Positions 1-12,000 are shown, counted from the stretch's first letter. The stretch: 64,000 nucleotides of DNA from Labyrinthula sp. Ha (GCA_015227615.1 JAALGZ010000028.1:434001-498000); one strand, 5' to 3'. Notes: a model not told the origin generated them from the letters alone. Made by a program: numbers and translations.

Positions 1-91
1 TTCTATTCACAAATCGTTAACCAACAATGCAAAAATTAAAATGAAAACACGATCAGAAGATGACAACATCCATGAGAGGTTTATAAAGGGC

Positions 92-127
92 GTGAGAGGC
101 ATGTGCCTATAGTGCAGTGCCTCTCAC
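92..127. repeat. perfect 10-bp inverted repeat (hairpin)
   Basis: GTGAGAGGCA at 92-101 is the exact reverse complement of TGCCTCTCAC at 118-127, with a 16-nt loop. Apart from this I see nothing supportable in bases 1-184. It may be a transposon end or a structured RNA element, but it does not match the half-site design of the MULE1 end at 3285. No function can be assigned. Confidence 0.5.
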
Positions 128-184
128 TCATTGGGAATAAGTTTTATTCTTCTCATTTATTTTTTAGGTATAAATACAAACAAA

Positions 185-400
185 AAAAAATCAAGAAAAC
201 CAATATTTGGAAAAGAATTTGGAAAAGAAAAATAATATTTGGAAAAGAAGTTCAAGAAAAACAATATTTGGAAAATAATTTGGAAAAGAAGTTCAAGAAA
301 AACAATATTTGGAAAGGAATTTGGAAAAGAAATTCAAGAAAAAACTATATTTGGAAAATAATTTGGAAAAGAATCTCAAGAAAAACTATATTTGGAAAAA
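185..400. repeat. minisatellite, unit about 40 bp
   Basis: Imperfect tandem copies of a unit of about 40 bp, built from TATTTGGAAAA, AATTTGGAAAAGAA and a TCAAGAAAAAC tail. The reading frame that stays open across it is only a product of the repeat and shows no protein features. It lies downstream of the MULE1 transposase and may belong to that element. Confidence 0.75.
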
Positions 401-955
401 AAATATTATTCTCAATCAAAGCATCGAACAAAAAATATGAACAAAAAATATTATTCTCAATCAAAGCATTGAACAAAAAATATAAACAAAAAAAAATATT
501 TTTCTCAATCAAAAGTTCGAACAAAAAATATTATTCTCAATCAAAAGTTCAAACAAAAAATATTATTCTCAATCAAAAGTTCAAACAAAAAATATTATTC
601 TCAATCAAAAGTTCAAACAAAAAAAATATTATTCTCAATCAAAGCATCGAACAAAAAATATGAACAAAAAATATTATTCTCAATCAAAGCATTGAACAAA
701 AAATATAAACAAAAAAAATATTTTTCTCAATCAAAAGTTCGAACAAAAAATATTATTCTCAATCAAAAGTTCAAACAAAAAAAAATATTATTCTCAATCA
801 AAGCATCGAACAAAAAATATGAACAAAAAAATATTATTCTCAATCAAAAGTTCAAACAAAAAATATTATTCTCAATCAAAAGTTCGAACAAAAAAATATT
901 ATTCTCAATCAAAAGTTCAAACAAAAAAATATTATTCTCAATCAAAACATCGATG
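400..955. repeat. minisatellite, unit about 31-33 bp
   Basis: Around 17 imperfect copies of a unit of roughly 32 bp containing ATTATTCTCAATCAAA followed by AGTTCAAAC or GCATCGAAC and an A-rich run. The unit length is not a multiple of three, so each frame cycles through the same three short peptides. This explains the long but meaningless open frames. On the minus strand the unit reads TTGAACTTTTGATTGAG, similar in character to the TTGAACC-rich array inside MULE2 at 37665-38400. Confidence 0.85.
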
Positions 956-1027
956 CAGATTAACGTTTACTTAGTACTTAAGTTACTGGCTAAGTGACGA
1001 AAAATCTAATCCACTTGGGCTTACAGC

Positions 1028-3116
1028 CTAGGTAGTTTGGGTTGTCCTCTGGCGCTTCCTGGGGGTTTCAAAAGTCACAACGGTGTCATCTGAGACGCGC
1101 TGTAGCTGTACAAAATTTCCATCTGGATTATTTTGCAATGTGCGTCTGATTTTTATCACCGTTGCAAAGACTTTCCTCCATCCTTCGTCTGAATGTTTTG
1201 CTTCTTCTGCAAGCAACTTGCATTCAGCGAGGAGACGGGAGTACTTAGCCTCGCCACTTTTAGGAACAGCTTTCATCTCTAGATCTGCAACTTTAACTTT
1301 GAACTCGATCCCTTTTGTGTCAGATGTTTTTACTCTTCCAAGTTCTTTTAGCGCCACTTGGTACAATGGATGGTCCTGTTACCTCCATCTAGGAAGCAGA
1401 TTACCAGGATGAATAAGTTCTTCTCTTTTTTTGTCACACACCCGTGCAAAATGCCTGCAAGGTAGGTGATGATTTTGCCATGTGGTACATGTGCACTTAG
1501 GCAAAACATCATTTTCAATTCTTTTTACAGTTAGAAGATGTGTTCTTCTAACCCTAGACGTGTTGTCAATAAAAATGTAATTGTTTGGCTCAGGTTCCTG
1601 TTGAATCCAGCAGCTGTGCATTAATTTTAGCTCTAACAACATCAAATCTTCAACTTCTTTGCAAACTTTAACATCTTTTTTAATTAGTTTTTTTTGACTT
1701 TTTCTAAAGTAGTGTTTAGGTACAGGTCAATCACGATTTCATGGTGTTGAATTAAGTCATCTAAGGTCCAAGTTTTTAAAATTTGTTTCATTCCTCTTCC
1801 TTTCAACTTTAAATGAAACGATTCAAATCTTTGTGTTGCTCGATGAGCAAAGGGTAAACATTCCTTTGTGTAGGTCCAGCAGATGCTTCTTTTTTCTTTT
1901 TCTAAGTTTTTTAAATATTTTTCTTGAACAAAGTTTGTAAACTTTTGCTTCATCTTTTCAAGAGCTTCGTCTAATGCTCTAACATTAGGTAACGTTCCAG
2001 TAATTACTCCTGCCAAAATTTGCCTAAATTCAATTAATTCACTTCCTCTGAGCCCTTTAGCCCCTTCAGTAAAGCTTGCTGCAAGATATTTTAAACAACG
2101 AATGTGTCTAGCTCCACAAATTTTCGCCACTTTAGCCAAAAACAAACTGCCATCAGACATCATCACTTCAGCTTTGTCTAACTTCAGCTCTTCTAGACCA
2201 CGTTAAACGTCATTAGAATTTTCATTTTCCATCATTGTGTACCCAAAATTGATTGTTCTTAAAAAACAATCAACTCCTACAGGGAGAATAGCAACCAGAC
2301 GATATCTTGTAAGTCCATGTGTGGTGTCAATTTGATTGAATCACCATAAGGTTCACTTAATTTCAATTGAAGAGCCTCTTGAAACGTAACTCCAGTTAAA
2401 ATTGAACCATTATTGAAATGTAAATTGAAAGATACGCCTTTTATAATGCATTTTTGTCCACAATTTATCAATTTTACTAGATTTGTGTTTTCTGAATTTG
2501 ATTTTTTTTGTTTAACTTTCTTCATTTCACGTTTAATTAGCACTTTTGAGAACAAAATTACAAGAAATGCGCGATGTATGACCACCATAGCAGCTGAAAG
2601 GCTCGTTTGAGCAACTCCTAATGGTGTAATAAATGTTAATTCTTCTGCACTTAACTGTTGAACATATTTTTTCACCTTTCCTAGCGCTTTAACTTCATGA
2701 TCTGTGTGAATTGGGTGAATTACGTTAAAAAAATAGAGCATTTTAGTAGAATCAAAGTTAATATTTACTCGAAATTCGCAGTTTTTGGAAGAGCTGCATT
2801 CTATAACACAGCGTTTTAATTTTTTTGAGTCCATTCTAAATTTTACCTTACTCAACTCAGCTGAAAAGCACGAAGACGTCCTTTTTCTCCACTTGAACAG
2901 CCCACTTGCAACGGTTGAAAGCTGCACAAACATCTCGTCTTCACTAGGAGACTGGAAATTCTCCAATAGTTCGACTTCTGTCATTGTTTGGGGGTTTTTA
3001 GGGTCTTCTTGCAAAGTTGACTCGTCCTTGGAAGTCAGAACAATTTTTTTGCATTTTTTTTTCTTTTTTTCTGATTTTGGGTTAAATGGCCCACTTTTCA
3101 ACCCTGTTACCTCCAA
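1028..3116 (-). pseudogene. MULE transposase, frameshifted
   Basis: Transcribed right to left. The N-terminal part (3116 to about 2300) has a zinc-binding FAR1/WRKY-like domain with Cys at CVIEC and NCEF and a distal HTDHE motif. The DDE core follows: a D-T-T-H-G segment near 2310 in a shifted frame, then MSDGS near 2160 (second catalytic Asp) and ATQRFES near 1830 (catalytic Glu). A SWIM zinc finger (CTCTTW then CRHF) is at 1450-1500. The C-terminal tail at 1028-1366 matches that of MULE2. I count at least three frame changes and one in-frame stop, so it cannot be functional. The usual Cys-x-x-His after the second Asp reads C-L-K-Y here. Confidence 0.8.
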
Positions 3117-3179
3117 AATTTCGTAAAGTATAGTTTTTGGTTATATGGCCCAAATTTGAAATCATGAAATCACAAATGT

Positions 3180-3285
3180 CATTAATAATTATTTTGACTT
3201 TATGTCTTATTTGGCCATACTCAAAAAAATTCAACCAATCAGACACCGTGTGTAAATTTACACATGTGTAAAAAATCCGTTTCCC
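3180..3285. repeat. MULE1 terminal region with three half-sites
   Basis: Read inward from 3285 the end begins GGGAAACGGATTTTTT, then TTACACA, its inverse TGTGTAA, one base, and TTTACACA, followed by a CTGATTGG box. On the plus strand this gives two overlapping palindromes, 3249-3264 and 3258-3271. MULE2 has the same layout with a different half-site (TGACTCC). This looks like the transposase binding site of a MULE terminal repeat. Confidence 0.6.
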
Positions 3286-3581
3286 AAAAAATTGAAAATA
3301 AATCAGAAGTGAGTCTGAATCTAGTTAAAGAAACGCTAATCTACAATGAAAATTGCAAAATCTGTCCAATTGGTGCAGGTAATAAACATATTTTCAAGGT
3401 TTAGCTTTCAGAATGTGTGAAGTGATATCGTTCCAAGTTATTAGCAAGTCTTCTAAAAGTTTATTCATTCAAGATGTTCAATATCCTTTGTGAAAAAAAT
3501 AAAATTGCTGCTAAGAATCCTTGCGAAGAAGATGGATCTGGGACGTGTACACTATGTTTCGAAAGTTTAAAACATAAATAA
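3286..3581 (+). pseudogene. small Cys-rich gene, 3' end, copy 1 (5' part replaced by MULE1)
   Basis: Unrecognised gene seen as its last two exons. The frame ...KIENKSEVSLNLVK... runs to 3378 with a C-x-x-C pair (NCKICP). An intron 3379-3444 (GTAATA...TTAG, 66 nt, phase 1) joins it to 3445-3581, which ends CTLCFESLKHK-stop with two more Cys groups. The 66-nt gap could also be two introns of 26 and 28 nt around a 12-nt exon; both keep the frame. Compared with copies 2 and 3, differences in the coding parts are mostly silent or conservative (Ser/Thr, Glu/Gln, Leu/Ile), supporting the frame. Everything upstream of 3286 is MULE1, so this copy is broken. Function unknown; the Cys pairs suggest metal binding or disulfides. 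Confidence 0.4.
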
Positions 3582-4303
3582 GTTAGTTACGGTTTCACGA
3601 AATGAGTAAGTCTTGTTAATGATGAAATTTCACTATAGAAATAATTTTGTAATTAAGGGTTAAACAATACATTTTGACATAGATCTTTCTTATAAACAAT
3701 GCTGTCATATTGTTGCTTAATCTAAGCTCAACACTTTGATATGCTCTTCATTTCACATTCTTCTGTACATGTAAGGCTTCAATTAACTAAAATTTAAGTT
3801 AAAAAAAATAAAACACTTTTTTCTCTAACTCTATGAGTTTGTCCTTGTTTTGGCTTTTGTAGGTCCCTAATTTAGAAGACTGTGTGTTTGGTTCTTGACA
3901 TTGCATTATTAAGGGATATTTTAAAATGAGAATTCTCCGCGTTAAGATCATTTTTCGAATTCTCTCCCCATTCTCTATAAAATTTTTAAATTCCCTTGTT
4001 CTTTTATTGTTTTTCAGGATTTCTCGAAAGGAAAATCATTTCTCGATTCTCAATTCCCATCACTGTTAATTAACATTTATCATTATGGTAATGCAACACT
4101 GTGCTTAATCTCAAAAACTATGAAAAACGACTATACAGAAAAACAAGAAATAATATTACAAGAATAACTAGATAAAAAATAGAACTAACAGAGATAAACA
4201 AGAGAGGATTATATTAGTTGAATTGTCTAGTTAACAACTAGGAAAGTATAGAAATTACATTGTTGAGAAGTTGTTTCCGAAGAGACAATCATTTGTGAAA
4301 GGT

Positions 4304-4778
4304 TGTAGAAATATGTGGAAGTTTGGTGTATATTCGCGCTCGTAAGTTCTGGTAAACAATCGTTTGGCAATTTATTATATTTACGAAGTTTGCATTTTTA
4401 CAGCTTTTGATTAGAGTGATGACGTGGAATGATGAATGAAATCACGTGATGTGTATTTCAAGTTAAAATACAGCTAATTAGAAGAATACCAGTAAGGAGA
4501 TGATAATAGAATACAGTAAGTTGCAGTATAAAGACTAGAATATAATAGTGTTTTAATTAGCTGTGGAATTTGATTCAGGGAGAAGTTTTAGAGGTAGTAC
4601 TAAGAAGATACTAACTTAATAGTTAAGAAGAAAGAAAAGAACTTCTGTCGACTTTTCCTAGCAAATTTAAAGAGAAGAATCAGAAGATTTAGATAGAAAT
4701 TTTAAGACAACTAAAAGCCAAAGAAAACTTACAAAAAATATATTTTAGATAAGTAGAAACCTATACTAGCACTCCGTA
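4304..4778. mobile_element. solo LTR, Ty3-like, 475 bp
   Basis: Present in unit 1 but absent at the matching place in units 2 (about 32545) and 3 (about 51025). Flanked by a 5-bp target duplication AAGGT at 4299-4303 and 4779-4783. It starts TGTAGAAATA and ends ACTCCGTA. It shares a GATGACGTGG box with the E3 LTR, so it is probably a relative of E3. No internal region remains, as expected after LTR-LTR recombination. Confidence 0.75.
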
Positions 4779-4976
4779 AAGGTTAAGAAAAAAGACTACA
4801 ACTTCAAGATTTACAAATAGTAATCAAGAAAAATTTTCCCCTTGATAGTACTGAAAAATAGATATTATCAACTTAGAATAGCTTAACTGCTGGAATTATT
4901 CTGAAACACTTAAAAAACAATTAACCTTAAAATCAGTTTAAACATTTTTCATCGGATTAAATATCCGTCGTACTCT

Positions 4977-7561
4977 TTAAAGGTGAGGGTTCTTTTGCTT
5001 TTCAGCATGAAAGATTTCCTCTACCTCTTTTTCATTCACATTGATTTCTTTAATCAACTTCTGTATAAAACTTACAAGAAAATCATCTCTTTCTGTTCCA
5101 ATAAATCTAAAACTAAGTTCGTTTTTTAACAACAAATATATCAAGTATTTCATCAGGACCAAAAATTATTCTAGAAAAGAACTTGTACAAAAATGAATCT
5201 TGAAGCCTTTTGTGGCTAAAGAAAATAAATACAATTTGCATAAACTTTTCTTTTGTAATTGGTTTATCTGTTTTCCACACTAAATCAGGAGTCAAAGATA
5301 TTTTTAATTTTGAATCTTTTACTTCAGGAAGTAATTCTGGAACAATAAAAGTATTTTTTTCTCTTGGATCTGCAAATAAAACCAAACTGTGTAAAGCTAT
5401 ATTCAAAACATATTCTTTTTCTTTTTTTGTATATTGTTTTAATAAAACTTCAAATAAATCTTTTCTTATTATTCCATTATCAATATATTTTCTATAGTTT
5501 GAAAATACTTTTTTATTTGTTCTAAAAGCAAGTTGATGAAAACTTTCATCACGAATAAAACTTCCCAGAGCTTGAGCTAAAAAAGAAGGGGCAAAAAATA
5601 TAAAATTTTCCCTTTCAGATAAATTTATATCTTTGAAATAAGAAATAATTCCTTCTTTAGAATAAATTTCTAACATTTCTTCCATTTCATCTTCAGAAAA
5701 GTTACTCTTTTTAGCTTTTAGTTTAAACTTTTCAACTGTCATATAACTTGATTCTTCACGACAATTATCCAAAAATAATACATAAACGGATTTGATCGAT
5801 ATACTTGGATTTAATAAGTCATATAACTTTGAGATATGAAAGTTTGATTTATAGCTCCCTATGCTCTTGAACTCCATTTTAATTGCCTTTTCACGACTCT
5901 CAGTAGAATCAATAGCGTTTTCAACAGGAAAAAAATAGTTTTTTCATCTTCAACAAGAGTTAACTTCCCAGAAAGCTTAGACAGAAAGGATTTAATTGTG
6001 TTGTTTATATTCTCAAGGTTTTTATTTTTCTTTAAAAAAGTATTTAAATAAGTTCCAATTAATAAAACAGGTACTTTTGGAGTATTTCTTAAAATACTTT
6101 CACACCAAAATTTAAGTCTAAATAAATCACATTCTCTTAACTTTGTCATATTAAAAACAACTAAATAAATAGCTTTTTTATTCATGAAAATATGATGAAC
6201 TGAAGAAAAAACTTCGTGTCCACCAAAATCATAAACACGTAAAAAAGTATCACTAGTACTGAAATCTGAAAAATAATCTGTTGTATATTGTTCAACAAAA
6301 CTTTTCTCTCTTACAGTTCTTGTAATCAACTCATCTTCAAAAGCTAAGTTATATTTTGACTTTTTCTGAACCTCATCTTCGATTTGATACTTAGAATACA
6401 TCATATTCTTTACTCTTTGAATACTCAAATCATATTTTGTAAGGGGTTTAAAATTATGGCGGTGAACTTGAAATATTTGATGATCTTCCAAAACTAAAGT
6501 AGATTGAGTTTCTTTTTGAAAACTTTTTCCAGATAGGTTTCTTAATAAAGAAGTTTTTCCAGTTCTTCCATCACCTAAAAATAAAACAAAACTAAATAAA
6601 ATACCCATAAGAATAACTGGAACTTCATTTAACGAGTTTGCTTTTTCATATTGACTTTGTAAAGCAGAATGAACAAGTTCTTTTAACATTTTACTCTTTC
6701 CTTTAGGTTCAATAAAATTTTCATAAACTTGTAGACCAAGTATAAAAGGATGTGAATTAACTATTTCTTGTAATTCAATAATATCTTCTTCTTCTAGCTT
6801 TTTGGATGGTTCAGTATGTCTATATATTAAATACTTTATTGTTTTATTAGATTTCAAGAAATTTTTTATAGCTGAAACAATAGCTTTATTGCGAACATCT
6901 TGATAAATACTAAAGACTCAATATATTAGTAAGAAATACTATATTTTTAGAATTGTTTCATTAAAAGATAAACTTTCAACTATATTTGATATATATATTT
7001 CAATGAAATTGTTTTCATATAGTCTAAGTAATAATAAAAAATATTCTTACTGTATATGTTTTACACTGATTGATTTCAAAAAACTGCAAAATGAACTGAT
7101 TTCAGGAATATTACAAAACTCAAACCTAAACTAAAAATATTAAAAAAAAATATACTCCAACTTATTCAGTTTCAAGTTTTTAAATTTTAGAAAGTTTTCG
7201 TCACTGAAACTACATTCGAAAAATCTATGGTCAAGAAAACAAAATACAATACCGGAGTGCTTTCACAGCTGGAAAATAAGAAATAAATCTTACAAATATT
7301 GATTTAACAGAATGAAAGGGACAAGAGTTAAACCTAATATAAAGATAAAAGAAGATAGTATACTCTAAAGTAGACACTTCTTTATCTGGTTGAAACACCT
7401 TTACAAACTCTTCTATTTCCCTTTTGAACATGTCTTTGGTATTTGGAGCTTTGTCATCATAAAAGTCCCTTTAAATAATTTATTTACTTAATATACCATT
7501 CAATATCAAAGGATGTTTTATTATCTCTTTCTTCACATTGCTTTTTAATTGATTTCATCAT
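4977..7561 (-). pseudogene. LRR-Roc-COR protein (Roco family), copy A, frameshifted
   Basis: Same eight-exon structure as copy B: exons 7561-7497, 7468-7364, 7333-7253, 7224-7156, 7125-7051, 7023-6940, 6909-6605 and 6574-4977, with introns of 27-30 nt. All splice sites are kept. In the last exon a homopolymer near 5930 is seven bases long where copy B has eight, shifting the frame after ...EKTIFF. A 2-nt deletion near 5125 shifts it again before ...ELSFRFIG. Otherwise the protein is almost identical to copy B, with a few substitutions (Ser for Cys after the P-loop, His for Tyr in LEDHQ). Element E1 sits 36 bp upstream of the start codon. The shorter homopolymer is shared with copy C, so it could be ancestral, or a sequencing error. 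Confidence 0.8.
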
Positions 7562-7597
7562 TTTATTTTTGTTTGTTTGTTTTTGTTATTTTAGTAC

Positions 7598-7802
7598 TCT
7601 CTCTCCCAGTTTTGGGTTACTGTTCCTATGCCTGAAAACTGTGGAGAGCTTACTTGTACTATAGCATTTGATATAAACCTAAGGTAACCCTGTAATAGTT
7701 ATCGTTTGACATATCGTATCACTTAACCGTTAACACACAATCTAACAAAAAAGGACTTTTCAAATCTCTAAATCCAAAGTCATCGCGACGCGAGATAAAG
7801 AC
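7598..7802 (+). repeat. E1 5' LTR
   Basis: 205 bp, starting TCTCTCTCCCAG and ending GATAAAGAC. It is not bounded by the usual TG...CA. The E2 LTRs start with the closely similar TCTCTTTCCCAG. Confidence 0.9.
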
Positions 7803-7819
7803 ATAATTCGAATTACGTC
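7800..7819. promoter_or_regulatory. palindrome across the E1 5' LTR/internal junction
   Basis: GACATAATTCGAATTACGTC is a 20-bp palindrome with one mismatched pair, lying where the minus-strand primer site should be. No TGG-initial tRNA-complementary primer site is visible. The same 20 bases occur in E2 (32113-32132, other strand). Confidence 0.75.
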
Positions 7820-7827
7820 AGAAGATA

Positions 7828-9180
7828 ATGGATCAGAGTGATTCGGAGAATATGCAGAGTAAAAACAAGGAAGTGGAATCTACCATGCCACCGGAAACGG
7901 AACACTCTGATGCAGCCGCTGGGGACGAAGGTTCTTCCACTCAATCGAATAACCCAGACACCTCCACTCCTACTACTGAATTTACTTCACCATCTCAGAC
8001 TCCAAAACGAGCGGATACACGCAGCAGGTTCACCAGCGTTCTTCCATTCTCTGCTTTGGACGAGCTGAAAAGGATCCGTAGGGAAAATAGGCGTCTTAAA
8101 AATCAAAATACCGCTTTAGAGGATTATGAATCTTGTCTCAGAGAAAAAGAAATCACAAACCAGCAGCAGCTAGAGCTAGATAAGGAGAAACTGGCAAAAA
8201 AGGAAGCTGAGCTCGACATCAGAGAAAAAGGCTTGGAATTTCTTCTTTCAAAGCAGCAAGCACCTCAAGATCACAACCTGAAGCAGCTTGAGAATCTTCG
8301 GAGCTGGCACGATAATCTGGTGGCTAAAGAAATGGAACTCAGCACGCTAAAAGATAACCTGAGAGAAGATATCGACCAGATAGAGGAGAGAAAGAGGCGT
8401 AAAGAGGAAAGCGAGCTACCTGATATTTCTACTGCTGCAGATGAAGAATTGCGTTCGTCGCGTGATAAGCAGGGACAAGATGAACCGCGCGATGTAGTAA
8501 GTATAGGGGGAAATGCAGGTAAAAATTCACATCGTGCCACGTCACTATACGATAAATGGTCTGAAACCGGTAGCACATTTTTGGAAAAGTATAAATACAA
8601 AGGGCTACCAGGCAATCCTGGATACCAAACACTTCCACAAGCACCGGTTACACATGGTTTACCTCTGGTTGAAGCTCAACTTCCGGAAAATTTGAGGCAA
8701 CTGACTGGAGACAAGATAGAGAATTTCCTACACCACTATCGCAACATAGTTAGAAATGTGCCGTCCCTCTCTATTCGATCTTTGTTAACGAAGGATTTAT
8801 CTGACTTGCTGGAACAAAGGGGAGTCAATATAGATTCTTCGGAGGCTATTATTAACTATCTCACGAGACACCTCATCAACTTTGAGAAAGCAAAACGTTT
8901 AAGATGCTTAGGTATACTGGAAAAGAATCTAAAATGTCCTTCAGCATATTTAATTCCTGCAGAACAAATCTACTTATTCTTCGACCAAGTTTCTAAAATA
9001 TTAAAACATCTAGACAAAAATGAGCTTAAAAAATATAAGAAGAAAATATTGTGGAGTGTTATAAACCAAATCCCTTCGGTTTTTGGAATTGAATATCAAC
9101 AATTTTTATTGGTATCTAAAGGCTTCTCTGTATCTAAGCTAAAGTCTATTCTACTATCAAGAAGATTTTTGCTGGAGAGA
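7828..9180 (+). pseudogene. E1 Gag region
   Basis: Ser/Thr-rich N-terminus, then a long charged coiled coil (about residues 80-200), then a capsid-like helical part (LTGDKIENFLHHYRNIVRN to about residue 350). The same capsid-like stretch is recognisable in E2 (LTGKGIENFLNEYRN) and E5 (IGDKIEAFL). No CCHC zinc knuckle is seen. Confidence 0.75.
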
Positions 9181-9369
9181 TGAAACTCAAAGTTGGAGGA
9201 GAGAAATGCAGTTGAGGTCAAGAAACAGAAACAGAGGACAAGAAATGTTGATGATGGAGATTCTATTAAGCAGTCAACCATATTTGGTTCTACTTCTCTA
9301 ATTTCAATTCGGGTCAAAAGAGTTGGCGACAAAGCAAGAAGCATATAACTTCTGTTGAAAAGCGTTGAA

Positions 9370-9690
9370 TCGGGTGATTTCATGCAAGTTAAGGGTCTTG
9401 CAAATACAGGAGCAGACCTTAACATTGCTTGACCTAGCTCGATGCAGGCATACAAGATCAGAGATGAAAAACCACAATTCATAAAAAATGTTACTATTAT
9501 GGACAAGAAGCCTATTCCAGTAAGGGCTGTGATAATAGCACACGTTGTTTTGGTCCAAGATGGATGGAAACTCGATTTAAAAGAACAACGCTTCTTCTGT
9601 GTGGATTCCAAGCTATGGGACGAAATGATCATAGGCGATCACACACTTAGATATTTCGGTTTGAAACTCAACATCAAAGACGCCCCCGAA
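9370..9690 (+). pseudogene. E1 aspartic protease region
   Basis: Retroviral-type protease signature in the segment VKGLANTGADLN, followed by the beta-rich stretch and the closing motif MIIGDHTLRYFGL. It lies between Gag and RT, the usual Ty3 place. The same signature is present in E5 near 63395. Confidence 0.7.
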
Positions 9691-10579
9691 AGCTGGTCGC
9701 ATGGACAAATAGGAACCTGGCGGGGAATTAGGTGTAGTTCCTGTGCCTCAAGATTATAAAGTCAATCATTATACTTCAACGCAGGACGAGCTCACATATT
9801 TCTCTGCTATATTTCACGATGAAACTGAAGTTTTGGATCAAACATCTTTCAAACACTCTCTCCCAAATTATTCGTTTGTATTTATTTCCTTACGAGCAGC
9901 AAACCAATACGCTATCTTTTCTTCCTTCTATAAAAATAATTTTCGGTTGCCGGATTTTTTACTATTTACAAACAACCTTGTTTTTACAGATAATACTCAG
10001 ACCTTTTTTCAGAACGATTCTTTTATATATTTCTTATTTATTAATACTTCTCACAGAAACTTACCTCTTATTCACCAAAGCAGAACCGACGTTGTTGAGG
10101 AGGCGGTTGACGTCGAATCCTTACTCATTAATACACTACGGAATCTATTTTAAATAGGAGAGCACAATATATCGATAGAATCTAATTCTCTGGATGAAAA
10201 GGAGCTTGAATTAAAACAGATGCTGATTGAGAATGACCTAAGAAGAGAGGAACCTATTCCTATTTCAAAAATCAAAGATGATTACACAGACCACATTCAA
10301 CATCTTTCCCCAGACGAGCCTATTCCACCAATACTTATTTCCAACATGGTGGAAAACATGCCTGAGGAGTTTAATGAGATAGAAAGAGGTGAAGGGAATA
10401 TTGAAAAAGAGGAAGAAATCAAGAGTTCAAAGAGCATGATGGCCAGCAAGTTAGAAGATTCTAATTTAGACCAAAATCAAAATAAAGATATGACAGATCT
10501 CATGATTCTAAATATTAACAGCCGGGGTGTTAAGCAATCGAACGCTCAAATGAGCCTCCTTCTCGAATAGAAATTTCTT

Positions 10580-12000
10580 TGAAACAATGTTACATAATCC
10601 TGAGATTGGACAGATACCACCTTACAGTTGACAAAGAAAACTTTCTAGATTTAAAGTTCAAGGCGTTAGAGGCGGTAGGAATAGTTGAGAGATCAACTAA
10701 CCCCACTTGGGGACATCCTGTCTTCGTAGTTGAAAAGAAATTGGCAAACCCGTCAAACTGGGTAGAACTAACCACCGAGGAAAGGGTAAAGTGGAAACGG
10801 GAAAACATCTTAAACCGTTATCACATGGTTTTGGTCATGATCCGGTTAAATAATATCACAGTTCCCATCTCACTCAATTTGTCTAACCTTGAAAGGCAGT
10901 TTTTTTTCTATTACAAACAGTTCATTTTACTTAACTCTCAACATCCTTGGTGACTTTGACTTTTTGCCAACAGCCGAAAAGGATCGGGATATATTTACTT
11001 TGGTTACAAGGCGCTCCGCTTGGAGAATGAAGGGCGCCCCTGTCGGGTGGTTCAACACTCCAGCTCTATTTTTTGAGCGCGTAATCAGTGAAATTATCAA
11101 CGCGGATGGTGTCGACGACTTATTTGGAGCCCAATCAAATGGCGTCATCGCGTGGTTAGACGACCTTCTGGTCTATTCGCAGTCTTTTGAACAACTTCTG
11201 ATCATATTTGAGAAACTTTTAAAGCAAGCTGCAAAGAAGCGGGTCCGGTTCAACCTCAGAAAGTGTGGAATATGCATCCCAACCACAGTTTGATGTGGAG
11301 GGAGATACGACAGGTCAGGTGGAAATTCGATCCCGCCTTCTACGATAAGATCCTAAATATGAAGAGACCAGAATACCGCCATTAAATGGTCCAACTGATA
11401 TATCTGGCAAACTGGATCTCATCTAATATTCCTAAGCTCGGCGAGCTTATGAAGACTTTTGAACATTATCCCAACCTCAAAGACAAGAAACTTTCAGAGA
11501 TAGAAAATTGAAAGAGCCGGTGATCTGGACAGATGAGTTGCTTGAAGCTTACAAGAAATTATTAGAAGAAATTGTCTCAACCAGCAAACGTTTTCTTTCT
11601 ACCTACAATCATGAAGAGCCACTTTTGCTCTTAACCGACAGTTTGAAGGACACTTGGTCAATCGCTGTATTCCAGGGCTCTCCTGGCAACGTTACAAATG
11701 ACGTCCGCACATTTTGACCCCGACCCTTGATATTCCTAAGCGGTGGATTTGTACCTAGTGAAGTAAGATAACACATAAGCTCCAAGGAACTTTATCATCT
11801 CATCTACTCGTTTGAAAGAATTGACTTCCTTCTTAGGACGCATATTGTGGGATCTATGTATACACCGATCACAAGGCGCTCCTTACTGTTGTTAGGGTCA
11901 AGGAGAACAAGAAGCGCATTTATTGGGATCTGCTATACCGCTGGATTATTCGCCTCAAATCAGTGGATCTGGTAATATTCCACATAAGCTCAAGAAATAA
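10580..12000 (+). pseudogene. E1 reverse transcriptase and RNase H region
   Basis: RT fingers and palm are recognisable by GIVERSTNPTWGHPVFVVEK, WRMKGAPVGWFNTPALF and the catalytic-loop segment IAWLDDLLVYS. An RNase H-like segment follows (about 11508-11990), with the tether motif near DLVIFHISSRNNFVSDLLTR. Typical Ty3 order. Confidence 0.85.

Larger units (their letters stand above)
1000..3285 (-). mobile_element. MULE1, Mutator-like DNA transposon, degraded
   Basis: The right end is defined by a terminal repeat-like segment ending near 3285, where the sequence returns to array unit 1 (compare 23410 and 50005). The body encodes a decayed MULE transposase on the minus strand. I could not find the left terminal repeat; either it lies left of the window or the minisatellites at 185-955 are inside the element, as a minisatellite is inside MULE2. 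The start given here is therefore approximate. The insertion falls in an exon of the small gene of unit 1 and removes its upstream part. Confidence 0.7.

Noticed and set aside
400-955. CRISPR-like array
   Set aside because: Units are contiguous with no unique spacers; this is a minisatellite in eukaryotic DNA.
103-997. Long open frames across 103-663 and 692-997
   Set aside because: They are translations of minisatellites; the repeated KILFSIKSSNKK-type peptides come from a unit length that cycles the frames. No protein features.
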